A DNA stretch of 38,584 nt from Crocinitomicaceae bacterium (GTDB lineage: Bacteria > Bacteroidota > Bacteroidia > Flavobacteriales_D > Crocinitomicaceae). Every line of letters begins with the position of its first letter. The first letter of the stretch is position 1. The position numbers and the translations under genes are program-made. Below are positions 9,012 to 18,953 of the stretch, piece by piece. The notes beneath the pieces were generated by a model. It had not been told where the DNA came from. It saw only the letters and a program-made list of their open reading frames with translations, and made no database searches. Where the stretch lies: the NCBI GenBank assembly GCA_029251865.1, contig JAQXCN010000085.1, positions 1-38,584 of the forward strand, read 5' to 3'.

Positions 9012-10070
9012 CTAAATAATTAGCATTGCGTCTCCGTACGAGTAGAAACGATACTTTTCTTTTAAAGCTTCTTCGTATGTTTTCTTCATTAAGTCGTGTC
9101 CACAGAATGCCGAAATCATCATCAATAATGTTGATAGTGGCGTGTGAAAATTTGTAATCAAACAATTTGCAATACTAAATTCATAGGGCGGGAAAATGAA
9201 TTTATTTGTCCATCCTTCGTATGGTTTTAAATAGCCATCTGTTGTTACCGCAGTTTCTATGGTTCGCATTGAGGTCGTGCCTACAGCACAAACTTTTCTT
9301 TTCGCACGTTTAGCGGTATTTACGATTTCTGAAGCCTTTTCTGTAATGATCGCCTGCTCAGAATCCATTTTATGTTTTGTTAAATCCTCAACCTCAACTG
9401 GCCGAAAAGTTCCAAGCCCTACATGAAGTGTTATCTCTGAAAACTCGATGCCTTTAAGTTCTAATCTTTTTAACAATTGACGCGAGAAATGTAGACCTGC
9501 TGTAGGCGCAGCAACTGCACCCTCTTCTTTCGCAAAGATTGTTTGGTAACGCTCTTCGTCTGAAGGCTCTACATCTCGTTTGATATACTTAGGTAAAGGT
9601 GTTTCACCAAGCTCTGTGATCTTCGCTTTAAAGTCCTCATATGGCCCGTCAAAGAGAAAGCGAAGCGTTCTTCCTCTTGAGGTTGTATTGTCAATTACCT
9701 CAGCAACCAAAGAGTCATCTTCACCGAAGTAAAGTTTATTTCCAATTCTGATTTTTCTTGCCGGATCAACCAAGACATCCCAAAGTAGACTCTCTCTATT
9801 TAATTCTCTCAGTAGGAAAACTTCTATTTTAGCGCCAGTTTTTTCTTTGTTTCCGTACATTCTTGCCGGGAAAACGCGTGTATTATTCATGACCATTACG
9901 TCTCCCTCATCAAAATAATCGATGATATCCTTAAAGAGTTTGTGCTCAATTTCACCTGTGTCTTTATGGACAACCATCAGACGAGATTCGTCTCTATTTT
10001 CACTGGGATATTTCGCAATTAGCTCTTCAGGAAGATCGAAGTTGAACTCCGATAATTTCATCTTACTCAT
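9012..10070 (-). CDS. queA: S-adenosylmethionine:tRNA ribosyltransferase-isomerase
   Basis: QueA transfers the ribosyl part of SAM to preQ1-modified tRNA, making epoxyqueuosine. The 352-residue length is normal. Conserved QueA stretches are present: [12 protein letters not shown] near the start, [14 protein letters not shown] (about 59-72), [13 protein letters not shown] (about 186-198), [12 protein letters not shown] and the C-terminal [17 protein letters not shown]. Translation could begin at the MSK start or at M4 (MKLSEF). The first is kept because it is the first ATG after a clear promoter. The gene appears monocistronic, since its promoter lies in the 85-nt gap after the MBOAT gene. Confidence 0.96.
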   Translation of the reverse strand: MSKMKLSEFNFDLPEELIAKYPSENRDESRLMVVHKDTGEIEHKLFKDIIDYFDEGDVMVMNNTRVFPARMYGNKEKTGAKIEVFLLRELNRESLLWDVLVDPARKIRIGNKLYFGEDDSLVAEVIDNTTSRGRTLRFLFDGPYEDFKAKITELGETPLPKYIKRDVEPSDEERYQTIFAKEEGAVAAPTAGLHFSRQLLKRLELKGIEFSEITLHVGLGTFRPVEVEDLTKHKMDSEQAIITEKASEIVNTAKRAKRKVCAVGTTSMRTIETAVTTDGYLKPYEGWTNKFIFPPYEFSIANCLITNFHTPLSTLLMMISAFCGHDLMKKTYEEALKEKYRFYSYGDAMLII

Positions 10071-10104
10071 AGTAGGGTTTTTAGCATTATCTATTCAAAG
10101 AAGG

Positions 10105-10136
10105 CAAAGATACAACATGGACACCCCGTTTGTCAA
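10105..10136 (-). promoter_or_regulatory. Bacteroidota-type promoter of queA
   Basis: On the minus strand a TTGAC element (TTG at 10136-10134) is followed 24 nt later by TATCTTTG (10112-10105), a perfect TAnnTTTG box. Transcription would begin near 10100, giving a leader of about 30 nt. Confidence 0.8.
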
Positions 10137-10155
10137 GTAAATCACACTTTTTATT

Positions 10156-11817
10156 CTAAAACTGAAAATAAACAAAGGGTTTGAAGGTATCTGAGAAGGC
10201 TTGATAAACAAAAACGAGAATGATAGCAATAACGATGGATTGCATATACATTGGGAGTTTAGTAAATAATTTTTCTCCAAATAATTTTGTTTTGCTGGGC
10301 AGCCAGTGAATTATATATCCAATAAGCATAATGAGTAATGCGATATCAAAACCTTCTAGTAATATGCCTAAGGTGTCTCTATTTAATTGAAAGTTATGCC
10401 AAATTTGATTGAGCATTTGAGCGGGAGCACCATCATCTTCGAGACGAAACCATATTCTAGTGAAAGTGATGAAGTTGAAAGTAATGAAGATCTTCCATAT
10501 CCGAACTGCCCATTTATTAGATTGCTCATAGGGGCTTATTTTTTTCCAATGGTTGAACAAGATAAGTGCGATACCATTCATTGCGCCCCAGATGACAAAG
10601 TTCTCACTTGCACCATGCCATAGGCCACCAAGCACCATTGTGATGAGTAGATTTAGATCCCGGTGAATGTATTTTTTAAAATTTACAAATAGTAGAGAAA
10701 AGACAACGTAAAGAAGCATTAATCCCAGATATATAAATACGAGCCAATACCATTGGGTGATGAAAATCATAAAAATGAAAATCACGAGGGTGGCAATATA
10801 GGTGCCAATCCCACCACCGCGGTTTCCACCTAATGGTATGTATAGATAATCTCTAAGCCAAGAGCCTAAAGATTTGTGCCACCTTCTCCAAAAATCAGCA
10901 ACATTAATTGCTTTGTAAGGGGAATTAAAATTCTCTAGGAGTTTGAAGCCCATTAATCGAGAAACACCAATTGCAATGTCTGTATATCCAGAAAAGTCAC
11001 CGTAGATTTGTAGTGAGTAACCCCACATGGCGAGTATACTTATAAATCCTGGAAAAGCTTCGGGTGCGTCTACTACCTTATCAATGAAGTGAATTGCTAT
11101 ATAGTCGGCGAGAATAACTTTTTTAAGAATACCTTTTACAATTTGGATAATGGCCCAGCTGAAATCATTGTGATTGAGCTGAAAAGGCTGTCTGATTTGG
11201 GGGATGAAGTCCCTTGCGCGTACAATAGGTCCGGCAACGAGTTGTGGAAAAAAGCTAACAAAGAAGGCATAGTCAAAGAAATTTTTAACGGGTTGAACTT
11301 CTTTTCTATAGATATCAACTACGTAGCTTATACTTTGGAATGTAAAAAACGATACACCCACAGGGAGCACAATATTATCTACAAAACTACCAGCACCCAT
11401 AAAGCTATTTGCCATTCGGGCAAAAACATTGAAAACTTCATGATTTGTATGAAACATTTCATTGAAGGAATCTGTGAAGAAATAGGCATATTTGAAGTAA
11501 CCTAGGGTCAAGAGATTAAACAACACCGACAAAGTGACAAATACTTTTTTGCGTAATTCAGATGTTGATTTACCTAACCCACGTCCAATAAAATAATTTA
11601 AAACGATACTGGCACTCAGCAGTAAAACCAGTAATCCTGAAGTCTTAAAATAGAAGAAAAGACTTACAACGAATAGAAAAATACTTCTTGTCAGTTTGTG
11701 CTTATGAATAAAACTAAAGACAGAAAGAACAATGAGAAAGAAAATCCAAAAGTCAAGTTGTGTAAAGATTAGCGGTTGTGCTTCATCGAAAGAAAAAAGT
11801 TGTAATAGCCGCTCCAT
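10156..11817 (-). CDS. MBOAT family membrane-bound O-acyltransferase (AlgI-like)
   Basis: The 553-residue polytopic protein carries the AlgI/DltB signatures. These are FWRRWHKSLGSWLRDYLYIP with H314, and GGLWHGAS with H401, the invariant histidine associated with acyl transfer. Family members move acetyl or other acyl groups across the inner membrane onto extracellular polysaccharides. It starts 1 nt after the stop of an SGNH hydrolase-like gene, and a second SGNH gene precedes that, so the three form one operon. This arrangement parallels AlgI with AlgJ/AlgX, where SGNH proteins complete the transfer. The acceptor is unknown but is likely a surface glycan. Well supported as an enzyme family, not as to substrate. 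Confidence 0.95.
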   Translation of the reverse strand: MERLLQLFSFDEAQPLIFTQLDFWIFFLIVLSVFSFIHKHKLTRSIFLFVVSLFFYFKTSGLLVLLLSASIVLNYFIGRGLGKSTSELRKKVFVTLSVLFNLLTLGYFKYAYFFTDSFNEMFHTNHEVFNVFARMANSFMGAGSFVDNIVLPVGVSFFTFQSISYVVDIYRKEVQPVKNFFDYAFFVSFFPQLVAGPIVRARDFIPQIRQPFQLNHNDFSWAIIQIVKGILKKVILADYIAIHFIDKVVDAPEAFPGFISILAMWGYSLQIYGDFSGYTDIAIGVSRLMGFKLLENFNSPYKAINVADFWRRWHKSLGSWLRDYLYIPLGGNRGGGIGTYIATLVIFIFMIFITQWYWLVFIYLGLMLLYVVFSLLFVNFKKYIHRDLNLLITMVLGGLWHGASENFVIWGAMNGIALILFNHWKKISPYEQSNKWAVRIWKIFITFNFITFTRIWFRLEDDGAPAQMLNQIWHNFQLNRDTLGILLEGFDIALLIMLIGYIIHWLPSKTKLFGEKLFTKLPMYMQSIVIAIILVFVYQAFSDTFKPFVYFQF

Positions 11818-11818
11818 C

Positions 11819-13117
11819 TTAAAAGTTTATATTTTCTTGTTCACATTCTTTTTGATTAAGATATTTCAAAAAGGCATCGATATAAAGCTCTCCTTTTAAA
11901 TGATACCCCTCTTTAGTGAAGTGCACAAGGTCATTTCTCATTAAGTTCGCATTTCTCCATGTATCTGATGATCCAAGTCCACCCATAAAGCCATAAAAAT
12001 CCCAAACTCCAGTGTTATACTCTTTCGCAAGTTCAATGATGACGTCCCTTTGCCTTTCTGTGTTTTTGTTAGGATAGCGTCTTTTGTAATAGCAATCGTT
12101 GGGGACGGTAAGTAGGATGGCGCAATTAGGGTTGGCTTCTAGCACTATTTTTACCATATCCTCGAGGTTCCTTTTGTAGATCTCGGGCTTAAAACTTGCG
12201 TATGGGACGAAGGCGTCATTTGTCCCAACAGAAAAGGCAAAGAAATCAGGAGGGGATTGTTTGAGGTCCCTTAAAAAAAACTCATTGTCTAAGTAGGTAT
12301 AAAGCCCTGCACCATTAATTCCTATTGAATTATATGAAATTCCTGGTTGTGAATTCATGAGCTCAAACCCATAGAGATCAAGTCGATAGGACTCTTTTGT
12401 GTTCCTTATAAATTGAATATCGAGCGAATCAATAGCATCTGTAAATTGAATCTCAGTATACCCCATTTCAGCACAGCGTCGCACAGATTCGATGTATAGT
12501 TCATTAGATCCAAAATTAAATTCAAAAGGGATAACACCACTATTGTGGTAAATCCTTAATGCTTCAATGGGTGGGCTTACTCTGGTTTTTTTATAGATAA
12601 AGTTCAGGTCGATGAGAGAATCTGAGCAAGAAATCGCAGCCCCGGTAATACCGTAGTGCACAAACTTAGGTCGCTGAATGACACTTCGATAACCACTCCA
12701 TTTATTTGATGAGGTAAATCGATAGTTACTTGGATTGTTTGTTTTTGCCAAATTGAAAGGGAATACTAAGCCTCGATGACCTTGAAGTCCTGGCCAGTTC
12801 CTTTGCAAGAAACTCCTGAAATCATGCGTGTAAATATCTGCCTGAATATGAGAGCCTCCAATGTGATAAAAATTGAGTTTTCGGTCCTTAAACCGAATCA
12901 TTGAATCCATTGATGCATACAACATGTCCCAATTCGCGTGTTCGTTGGTTGGAAAAGCAAAGAGGTTTTTATCAAAATTGATAAATGGGAATTGATTGAC
13001 TGCATTGGAATCTATACATACCGTCTCAAATAAGTTTACTCGATTTGAATCAGAAGGTACTTGACTAAAAACAATTAGTGGCAAGCATAACATGATATGG
13101 AATAAGCATTTATTCAT
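11819..13117 (-). CDS. Exported SGNH/GDSL hydrolase-like protein, likely acyltransferase partner
   Basis: The 432-residue protein has a signal peptide (about residues 1-19, ending VFSQ). SGNH blocks are recognisable. Block I reads FYHIGGSHIQAD with the nucleophile candidate S89, so the usual GDS is GGS here. Block III reads SVGTNDAF with N300. Block V reads DLVHFTKEGY with D396 and H399. The Ser-Asn-Asp/His set is thus complete despite the altered block I. It overlaps the upstream SGNH gene by 8 nt and the MBOAT gene follows after 1 nt, so it probably acts in glycan O-acylation or de-acylation outside the inner membrane. A peptidoglycan esterase role is an alternative. Confidence 0.85.
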   Translation of the reverse strand: MNKCLFHIMLCLPLIVFSQVPSDSNRVNLFETVCIDSNAVNQFPFINFDKNLFAFPTNEHANWDMLYASMDSMIRFKDRKLNFYHIGGSHIQADIYTHDFRSFLQRNWPGLQGHRGLVFPFNLAKTNNPSNYRFTSSNKWSGYRSVIQRPKFVHYGITGAAISCSDSLIDLNFIYKKTRVSPPIEALRIYHNSGVIPFEFNFGSNELYIESVRRCAEMGYTEIQFTDAIDSLDIQFIRNTKESYRLDLYGFELMNSQPGISYNSIGINGAGLYTYLDNEFFLRDLKQSPPDFFAFSVGTNDAFVPYASFKPEIYKRNLEDMVKIVLEANPNCAILLTVPNDCYYKRRYPNKNTERQRDVIIELAKEYNTGVWDFYGFMGGLGSSDTWRNANLMRNDLVHFTKEGYHLKGELYIDAFLKYLNQKECEQENINF

Positions 13118-14597
13118 CTATTTCCTCAACTGTTTCGACCTTTAGATTTTCAGCCCAATTATTATATGCATCTATCAAGGCATCATAAAACAATTGCGAA
13201 GCTTTTTTTGATCCTTTCGTCGTGAAGTGCACGTAGTCTTTCCCGGCTAAATTATTTTCAACCCATGCAAACATAGAGTCTTTTCCACCCATAGCATTAT
13301 ATAAATCCCAATATGATCCACCTGCATTAAGGGTTTCTTTTTTCATTTGTTTTATACAATACGGAATAAAGGGATAGGTTTGATAAATGCCATCTTGTAA
13401 TTGTGACATATCACTCGGTCCAATAACTATAATTGCAGCATTATCGGTACACTTTTTAACAAATTCAATTTGTCTTTTAAACCTACGCGCATATGAGCGA
13501 ACACTACTACTATCTTTAAAAAAGGGAATTGAATTTCCTCCAAATTGCATAATAACTAATCCTGTTTTGAGAGACCTATGCATAAATGAGAATGTTTCCT
13601 TTTCTAAAGAGGTGAATTGGGTGCCCGAGGATCCTCGCATAGCTACATTGTTCATCTGAATACCAACATCTCCTTCTAGAGAGATTCCGTTGATTGTAGG
13701 ACTGCTTTTTGATTTGAAAACAAGCCTGAGCTTTTTTGGCGTTGTTGGAAATTTGAAAGAAATTTTATGAGGCGATCCGTCATTTACCAATGAATCTGAA
13801 GAATAAAGTTCGCCATTTAAAAACACCTCAATCGCACAAGTATCAATACAATTCGTATAGAAAAGATTGACGTTCGTGTAGGCCTTGCAACGTGAATAGC
13901 CTTTTGTGGATGGTGTCAGTTCAATCCAAGCTTCGGTGGGGATCTTTTGTTTAAATGCGAGACTGTCAATTTCAAAGATTGCAGCAGAAAGCATCGCGCC
14001 ATATTTTTTAGAAATCAGTTTTTCTTTTCCGAAAATAACTTTTCGCTTGAAATTACCTGAATAATTATGTCCAAAAGAGATCGTGCTATAAACGTTGATA
14101 CTTGGGATTAACCCAGGTCCAGCCCCACCAAACTGGCTTTGTAACCTTTGTCGGATAAAGGCAGTCATTCGGTCTCCTTCAATTTGAGAATCGCCATAGT
14201 GGAAAATGCTAATCTTTTCCTTTTGTGAGGTAATGTTTCTGAGAGTGCTAAAGAACGTACTAAGATTCACTTTTGCTTCATCATTCTGTTCTAGGTGTGT
14301 CTGACTTGCGACTGCAAGAACACTGCTTTTTGAGGGCAATCCAAGTTCGGCTTTCGAGGAGTCTAGTCTCGCGTTAAATGACTCGTCATTGATATCTGAA
14401 ACATCAACATCATCAAGAAAATCAATATTTTTTTTCTGTTGGTTTTTAGGAGTGATGAGGTTTTCCCAGGTGAGAAACTTTAGGTTTTTACCAAAAATCT
14501 CATAGCCATCGTCTGGAGCAAAATATACAATTGGAAGCAGCAAAGAACAGGTAAATAAAAGAAAAAAAAGTACATTTATCGGTCTATATTCCTTCAT
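13110..14597 (-). CDS. Membrane-anchored SGNH/GDSL hydrolase-like protein
   Basis: I start this protein (495 residues) at the ATG at 14597. The frame stays open upstream to a TTG at 14618, but the -7 promoter box lies on top of that TTG, so it would not be in the mRNA. An N-terminal membrane segment (about residues 6-26) anchors a periplasmic domain. Block I is IFHYGDSQIEGD with S137, block III MQFGGNS, and block V DYVHFTTKG with H457. A beta-sandwich-like insertion sits between blocks I and III (about 160-320). It is the first gene of the operon with the second SGNH gene and the MBOAT gene, supporting a role in polysaccharide O-acylation. Confidence 0.85.
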   Translation of the reverse strand: MKEYRPINVLFFLLFTCSLLLPIVYFAPDDGYEIFGKNLKFLTWENLITPKNQQKKNIDFLDDVDVSDINDESFNARLDSSKAELGLPSKSSVLAVASQTHLEQNDEAKVNLSTFFSTLRNITSQKEKISIFHYGDSQIEGDRMTAFIRQRLQSQFGGAGPGLIPSINVYSTISFGHNYSGNFKRKVIFGKEKLISKKYGAMLSAAIFEIDSLAFKQKIPTEAWIELTPSTKGYSRCKAYTNVNLFYTNCIDTCAIEVFLNGELYSSDSLVNDGSPHKISFKFPTTPKKLRLVFKSKSSPTINGISLEGDVGIQMNNVAMRGSSGTQFTSLEKETFSFMHRSLKTGLVIMQFGGNSIPFFKDSSSVRSYARRFKRQIEFVKKCTDNAAIIVIGPSDMSQLQDGIYQTYPFIPYCIKQMKKETLNAGGSYWDLYNAMGGKDSMFAWVENNLAGKDYVHFTTKGSKKASQLFYDALIDAYNNWAENLKVETVEEIDE

Positions 14598-14615
14598 TAA
14601 AAAACCTTTGCTAAA

Positions 14616-14623
14616 CAAATATA
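14616..14623 (-). promoter_or_regulatory. -7 box of the SGNH-SGNH-MBOAT operon
   Basis: TATATTTG on the minus strand is a perfect TAnnTTTG box. Transcription would start near 14611, giving a leader of about 14 nt to the ATG at 14597. No good TTG element is seen at the usual distance. The box lies in the 44-nt divergent gap to the DUF255 gene. A weak plus-strand box (TAGTTTTT, 14622-14629) overlaps it. Confidence 0.65.
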
Positions 14624-14641
14624 GTTTTTAAACAAACACTA

Positions 14642-16642
14642 ATGATGAAAGAGAACAATCTGTCTAGTGAAACTTCCTTATATCTCTTGCAGCATGCAAA
14701 AAATCCAGTGCATTGGCAGCCTTGGTCAGACCATGTTTTTGATTTCGCAAAACAGAGCGGGAAACTCGTGTTGGTAAGTATTGGTTATTCCGCTTGTCAT
14801 TGGTGTCATGTAATGGAGCATGAAAGTTTTGAAAGCGATGATGTTGCCCAACTAATGAATCAGCATTTTATAAACGTTAAAGTCGATCGAGAAGAGCGTC
14901 CCGATGTAGATAAGCTTTATATGTCTGCGATTCAACTTATGGGTGTCCAGGGCGGTTGGCCATTGAATTGTATCTTAATGCCTGATGGTAGACCAATATA
15001 TGGAGGGACTTACTTTACGAAAGAAAAATGGTTGGAGGTCCTAAAAGCATTGGTTCTGACCTATGAAGAACAACCTGCCCGTGTAGAAACATTTGCAAAA
15101 GAAATACAAGAAAACCTTGAGGATAAGGCATATGAACACATTACTGCTTCTTTTTCTATTAATAAAGAAACACTTCAAGATTGGATGGTCAAATTAAAAC
15201 GGACCTTTGACTTAGATTTTGGGGGTTACCAATATGTACCAAAGTTCCCTCTTCCGAATCATCTTGATTTTTTATTGGAATATGGTTTTCAAGAGCAAGA
15301 TGGTATGCTTAGTAAGCATCTTCGAAAGACATTAACTTCTATGGGTAACGGAGGTATTTATGATCATATTGGCGGTGGTTTTTCGAGATATTCGACTGAC
15401 GCTGTATGGAAGGTGCCGCATTTCGAAAAAATGTTATATGACAACGCGCAGCTATTGGGTTTGTATAGTAAAGCGGCATTATTTTCTGATTCAAAGTATG
15501 ATTCTGAGTTTTATCGTTCAATTGTAAATGAGACCTTTATTTATTTAAGGCGGAGTTTAAAGACACGGTCCGGATCGTATCTTTGTGCGCAAGATGCCGA
15601 TAGCGATGGTGCTGAGGGTCTATATTATTGCTGGAGAAAGGAGGAGTTGAAGATAATATTAGGTCCTGATTTTAATTGGTTTAAAGACTTTTATTACATC
15701 CGAAATGATGAATCATGGGAAGATGGACTCTTTATCCTTCAACGAAAACAAGAGTTAAAGCAACTCGCAGCTAATAATAAGTGGTCGATAAATCAAGCCA
15801 AGGAAAATTTAAACCGAGTCAAACGCACCCTTGCTTTTCATCGTGAGAAGCGAGAAGAGCCAATAATTGACCCAAAGTCTCTGACTGCCTGGAATGCACT
15901 TTTGATTAATGGGCTTTCGCAAGCCTATCTTGCTTTCAACGATGAATCTTTTATTGAAGAGGCAGTATCCATTGCAAATTGGATTATAAATCGACAGTTG
16001 CAATCTAAAGGTGCGCTTTATCGAAATTATGTCAATGATATTTCAAGTATAAATGGGTTTCTCGATGATTATGCCTTGACGATTGAGGCTTTCATTAAGT
16101 TATATCAGATAAAAGGCGATTTATGTTATTTAGAGCATGCTAAAAAGATGGGTGATTACGTTCTGTCTGAATTTTACAGCGAGGAGCAAGGCTTATTCTT
16201 CTATACCGAGAAAGGGTCTAAATTAATTGCGCGAAAAATAGATATAGATGATGATGTTATTCCGTCCTCAAATTCGGTTATGGCTCACAATCTTCAACTT
16301 TTAGGAGTTTACTTTAGAAAAGAAGACTGGGTAGAAAAAAGTCATCAAATGTTAGGAAAGATTCTCGCATTCATTAATAAATATCCAAGTGGTTATTTAA
16401 ATTGGATGGCACTGTATTATCGTTTGTTTTTGGGTATTAAAGAGATCCACGTTTTGACAAGTGCTATACCTACGAAGGCTGATTTATCTGCGTTAATCCG
16501 TTCAAATAGAGTTGTGTCCTATCATAAAGAAATCCCTATGTCAAGTGCCTACAAGGAGACAGAAATATATCTTTGCGAGAACAAAGTCTGCCTGCCAAAA
16601 ATAGCGTCTATTAAAACGTTGCTTGAAGAATTAAAAAATTAG
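14642..16642 (+). CDS. DUF255 thioredoxin-fold / six-hairpin glycosidase-like protein (YyaL/SPATA20 family)
   Basis: The 666-residue length is typical of this widespread family. The N-terminal domain (about residues 5-165) is a divergent thioredoxin fold with the signature [13 protein letters not shown], where C52 and C55 form the CxxC. The rest is an alpha/alpha-barrel with [26 protein letters not shown] and [10 protein letters not shown], all diagnostic of the family. Biochemical function is not established. A sugar epimerase-like or redox role has been suggested from fold. There is no signal peptide, so it is cytoplasmic. Two adjacent ATGs (14642 and 14645) are possible starts. It is divergent from the acylation operon and its stop overlaps the convergent transketolase gene by 4 nt. 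Confidence 0.93.
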   Translation: MMKENNLSSETSLYLLQHAKNPVHWQPWSDHVFDFAKQSGKLVLVSIGYSACHWCHVMEHESFESDDVAQLMNQHFINVKVDREERPDVDKLYMSAIQLMGVQGGWPLNCILMPDGRPIYGGTYFTKEKWLEVLKALVLTYEEQPARVETFAKEIQENLEDKAYEHITASFSINKETLQDWMVKLKRTFDLDFGGYQYVPKFPLPNHLDFLLEYGFQEQDGMLSKHLRKTLTSMGNGGIYDHIGGGFSRYSTDAVWKVPHFEKMLYDNAQLLGLYSKAALFSDSKYDSEFYRSIVNETFIYLRRSLKTRSGSYLCAQDADSDGAEGLYYCWRKEELKIILGPDFNWFKDFYYIRNDESWEDGLFILQRKQELKQLAANNKWSINQAKENLNRVKRTLAFHREKREEPIIDPKSLTAWNALLINGLSQAYLAFNDESFIEEAVSIANWIINRQLQSKGALYRNYVNDISSINGFLDDYALTIEAFIKLYQIKGDLCYLEHAKKMGDYVLSEFYSEEQGLFFYTEKGSKLIARKIDIDDDVIPSSNSVMAHNLQLLGVYFRKEDWVEKSHQMLGKILAFINKYPSGYLNWMALYYRLFLGIKEIHVLTSAIPTKADLSALIRSNRVVSYHKEIPMSSAYKETEIYLCENKVCLPKIASIKTLLEELKN

Positions 16643-17595
16643 GATTTTCTTTGAATTGCTTTAAGCGCAGCATCATGAATATGAGAAGCTCCCAACCCAT
16701 ATTTTTCCATGAGATCCATTGGTTTTCCGCTCTCTCCAAAAGAATCATTTACAGCAATAAACTCTTGCGGACAAGGGGTGTTTGATGCTAGAACTCGCGC
16801 GACAGCTTCTCCTAAACCACCATTAGCCATATGCTCTTCAGCAGTAACGATGCACTTTGTTTTTGCAGCAGATTTTAAAATAGAAGCTTCATCAATAGGT
16901 TTAATGGTATGCATGTTGATAAGCTCTACAGAGACTCCGGAGGCCGCCAATGATTGAGCTGCTTCGATCGATTTCCAAACCATGTGACCGCATGCAATAA
17001 TAGTAACGTCTGTTCCTTCTTGAATAACATCTGCCTTTCCAATCTCAAAAACAGCATCTGGTTTTATAAATATGGGCATTACAGGTCTTCCAAAACGCAA
17101 GTAAACCGCTCCTTTATGTTCGGCAATTGCTTTAGTTGCTTGTTTTGTTTGATTGAAGTCTGCTGGGACAACAACGGTCATATTTGGGAGCATTCGCATC
17201 ATTCCAATATCCTCTAATATTTGATGTGTAGCGCCATCCTCACCCAAAGTCAAACCTGCGTGGGAAGCACATATTTTTACATTTTTTTGGGAATAGGCAA
17301 TGGACTGTCTAATTTGATCGTAAACCCTTCCTGTTGAAAAGTTCGCAAAAGTACCTGTGAATGGAATTTTACCTCCAATGGTCATTCCAGCAGCCATGCC
17401 CATCATATTGGCTTCTGCAATTCCAACCTGAAAGAAGCGTTCTGGGAAAGCATTCTGAAAGGCATTCATTTTAAGCGATCCCGTAAGATCAGCACAAAGT
17501 GCTACTACATTTTCGTTCTCCGCACCTAATTCTGCTAATCCCTCTCCGAAGCCCGATCGTGTGTCTTTATTTCCTAATATCTCAATGCCTTCCAT
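16639..17595 (-). CDS. Transketolase C-terminal subunit (pyrimidine-binding and C-terminal domains)
   Basis: The 318-residue protein corresponds to the second half of transketolase. The Pyr domain includes [20 protein letters not shown] and [10 protein letters not shown], and the C-terminal domain includes [15 protein letters not shown]. The glutamate that activates thiamine diphosphate is expected in the segment [18 protein letters not shown]. With the N-terminal subunit it would catalyse the two-carbon transfers of the pentose phosphate pathway. Split transketolase genes are common in Bacteroidota and archaea but are normally adjacent. Here a VWA gene lies between them. The start is 2 nt after the VWA stop. 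A split 1-deoxyxylulose 5-phosphate synthase-like enzyme is less likely. Confidence 0.93.
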   Translation of the reverse strand: MEGIEILGNKDTRSGFGEGLAELGAENENVVALCADLTGSLKMNAFQNAFPERFFQVGIAEANMMGMAAGMTIGGKIPFTGTFANFSTGRVYDQIRQSIAYSQKNVKICASHAGLTLGEDGATHQILEDIGMMRMLPNMTVVVPADFNQTKQATKAIAEHKGAVYLRFGRPVMPIFIKPDAVFEIGKADVIQEGTDVTIIACGHMVWKSIEAAQSLAASGVSVELINMHTIKPIDEASILKSAAKTKCIVTAEEHMANGGLGEAVARVLASNTPCPQEFIAVNDSFGESGKPMDLMEKYGLGASHIHDAALKAIQRKS

Positions 17596-17597
17596 AG

Positions 17598-18953
17598 TTA
17601 TAATTTTAAATAATTCGTATTTAATGTTTTTATACTAAACGTTTTTTCATTTGTGTAAGCGCTTGAAAATTGCGCTTTTTCTCTGTATACAATTTTATAA
17701 TCTCCGGGCTGGAACTGCCATTTTTGAGTGCGCACCTGTGAATTTAAATTACAGACCCATTCATATTCTCCTGTTTTCCTTTTGACAAATATCTGACCAA
17801 CGTATAACTTTGCTGTTTTTAAGTCTAAATTTCCCGGTGCAGGTACATCGACAGTTGTTGTTTTATTTTCATTGATTGTAATGGAGCGATAGGTTCTAGG
17901 CAATGTGAAGATTTCAAGATCATAGTTGCCAATTAAATACTTTTGGGTGCTTCCAAGACGTTGATGATTTATGCTTTGTTCTTGGGCTATATTTTTTTGA
18001 TAAACCCTTGCAGGGTATTTAATGTTATATCCGCTGCGTGAGCTTATGAATTTTAAGAAGCCCTGTGAGGCGTCAATATTAATCGTATTGTGCACGTGTT
18101 CTGTTATTTGTATATCAAGCTTTTGTATCGGTGGTAATGTTGCTACTTTCAAATCGTAATGAATTGAAGGGTCCAAAATTAACGTGTCTGGATTTTTATA
18201 TCTATTCAATGTGTGCGTATACGTATGGAGCAGTTCTTTAGTTCCGGCACGATAAAAGAATAAACTGACATCAGTCTCCTTCGGATTAAGCGCTAAGTCA
18301 TTCAGGTTTACCTGAACGGTCGTATTTAATAATGCTTTATCTATGATATTAGTGAGTACTGCTTTAAAAGTTTTTTTGTTTTCAGCTTCTGTAAACGAAC
18401 CAATACAATTGAATTTTTCAAGGTAGCTTAAGTCGAGTCCTATACCAATTACAAATGGCGTAACATTCACTTCTTTTTCTTTGAGTTTTTGAGCAATGAC
18501 GCAAGGGTCATTGTCACATGATTCAAGGCCATCAGTAATGAGGATTATGAAGTTCCTTCCCTCTTTAGTAGGGAAATCTTCGGCCGCGGCTTCAAGCGAA
18601 CGCGCTATAGGTGTGGCGCCTTTCGCAGACAAAAGTTTAATTTTTTTCTTAATGGCATCAATAGTGTTTTTTCCAAAGGGGACCTCTAACTTGGTATCAT
18701 TGCAGTCTTGAGATGTATTGCTAATCGCAGTCTGGTGTCCATAAACGCGCAATGCAATTTCAAGATTTGGGATTCCTCTGAGCTCTTCTATCGAACTGTT
18801 TAGGATTTCTTTAGCCGATTCCATTCTTGTTTGATTCTCCCATTTAAGATTCATGCTGTTGGAAGCATCCAAAATAAAAAGTATCCTCGTTTGGGTTTGA
18901 CTGTGAGCAATCAAACTAACGCTTATAAAAAGAATGGAAAAAAATCTATACAC
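17598..18953 (-). CDS. Exported von Willebrand factor A domain protein
   Basis: The 451-residue protein begins at a GTG (18953-18951) that overlaps the last base of the upstream transketolase stop codon, a classic coupled arrangement. The next Met lies beyond the signal peptide. Residues 1-20 are a signal peptide (AHSQT). The VWA domain (about 22-215) has an intact metal-binding MIDAS: D29-A-S31-N-S33, then GATPIARSL and [14 protein letters not shown]. The C-terminal half (about 220-451) is beta-rich and unrecognised. It may bind ligands at the cell surface or in the periplasm. No lipobox is evident. Its place between two cytosolic enzyme subunits is unexpected. Confidence 0.88.
   Translation of the reverse strand: MYRFFSILFISVSLIAHSQTQTRILFILDASNSMNLKWENQTRMESAKEILNSSIEELRGIPNLEIALRVYGHQTAISNTSQDCNDTKLEVPFGKNTIDAIKKKIKLLSAKGATPIARSLEAAAEDFPTKEGRNFIILITDGLESCDNDPCVIAQKLKEKEVNVTPFVIGIGLDLSYLEKFNCIGSFTEAENKKTFKAVLTNIIDKALLNTTVQVNLNDLALNPKETDVSLFFYRAGTKELLHTYTHTLNRYKNPDTLILDPSIHYDLKVATLPPIQKLDIQITEHVHNTINIDASQGFLKFISSRSGYNIKYPARVYQKNIAQEQSINHQRLGSTQKYLIGNYDLEIFTLPRTYRSITINENKTTTVDVPAPGNLDLKTAKLYVGQIFVKRKTGEYEWVCNLNSQVRTQKWQFQPGDYKIVYREKAQFSSAYTNEKTFSIKTLNTNYLKL

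Noticed and set aside
11089..11505. Plus-strand ORF of 138 codons.
   Set aside because: It lies wholly within the MBOAT gene on the opposite strand, whose conserved motifs fix the coding frame, and it shows no recognisable domain.
14598..14618. TTG start at 14618 for the membrane-anchored SGNH protein.
   Set aside because: The perfect -7 box at 14616-14623 overlaps this codon, so it would not be transcribed. The ATG at 14597 opens into the membrane anchor.
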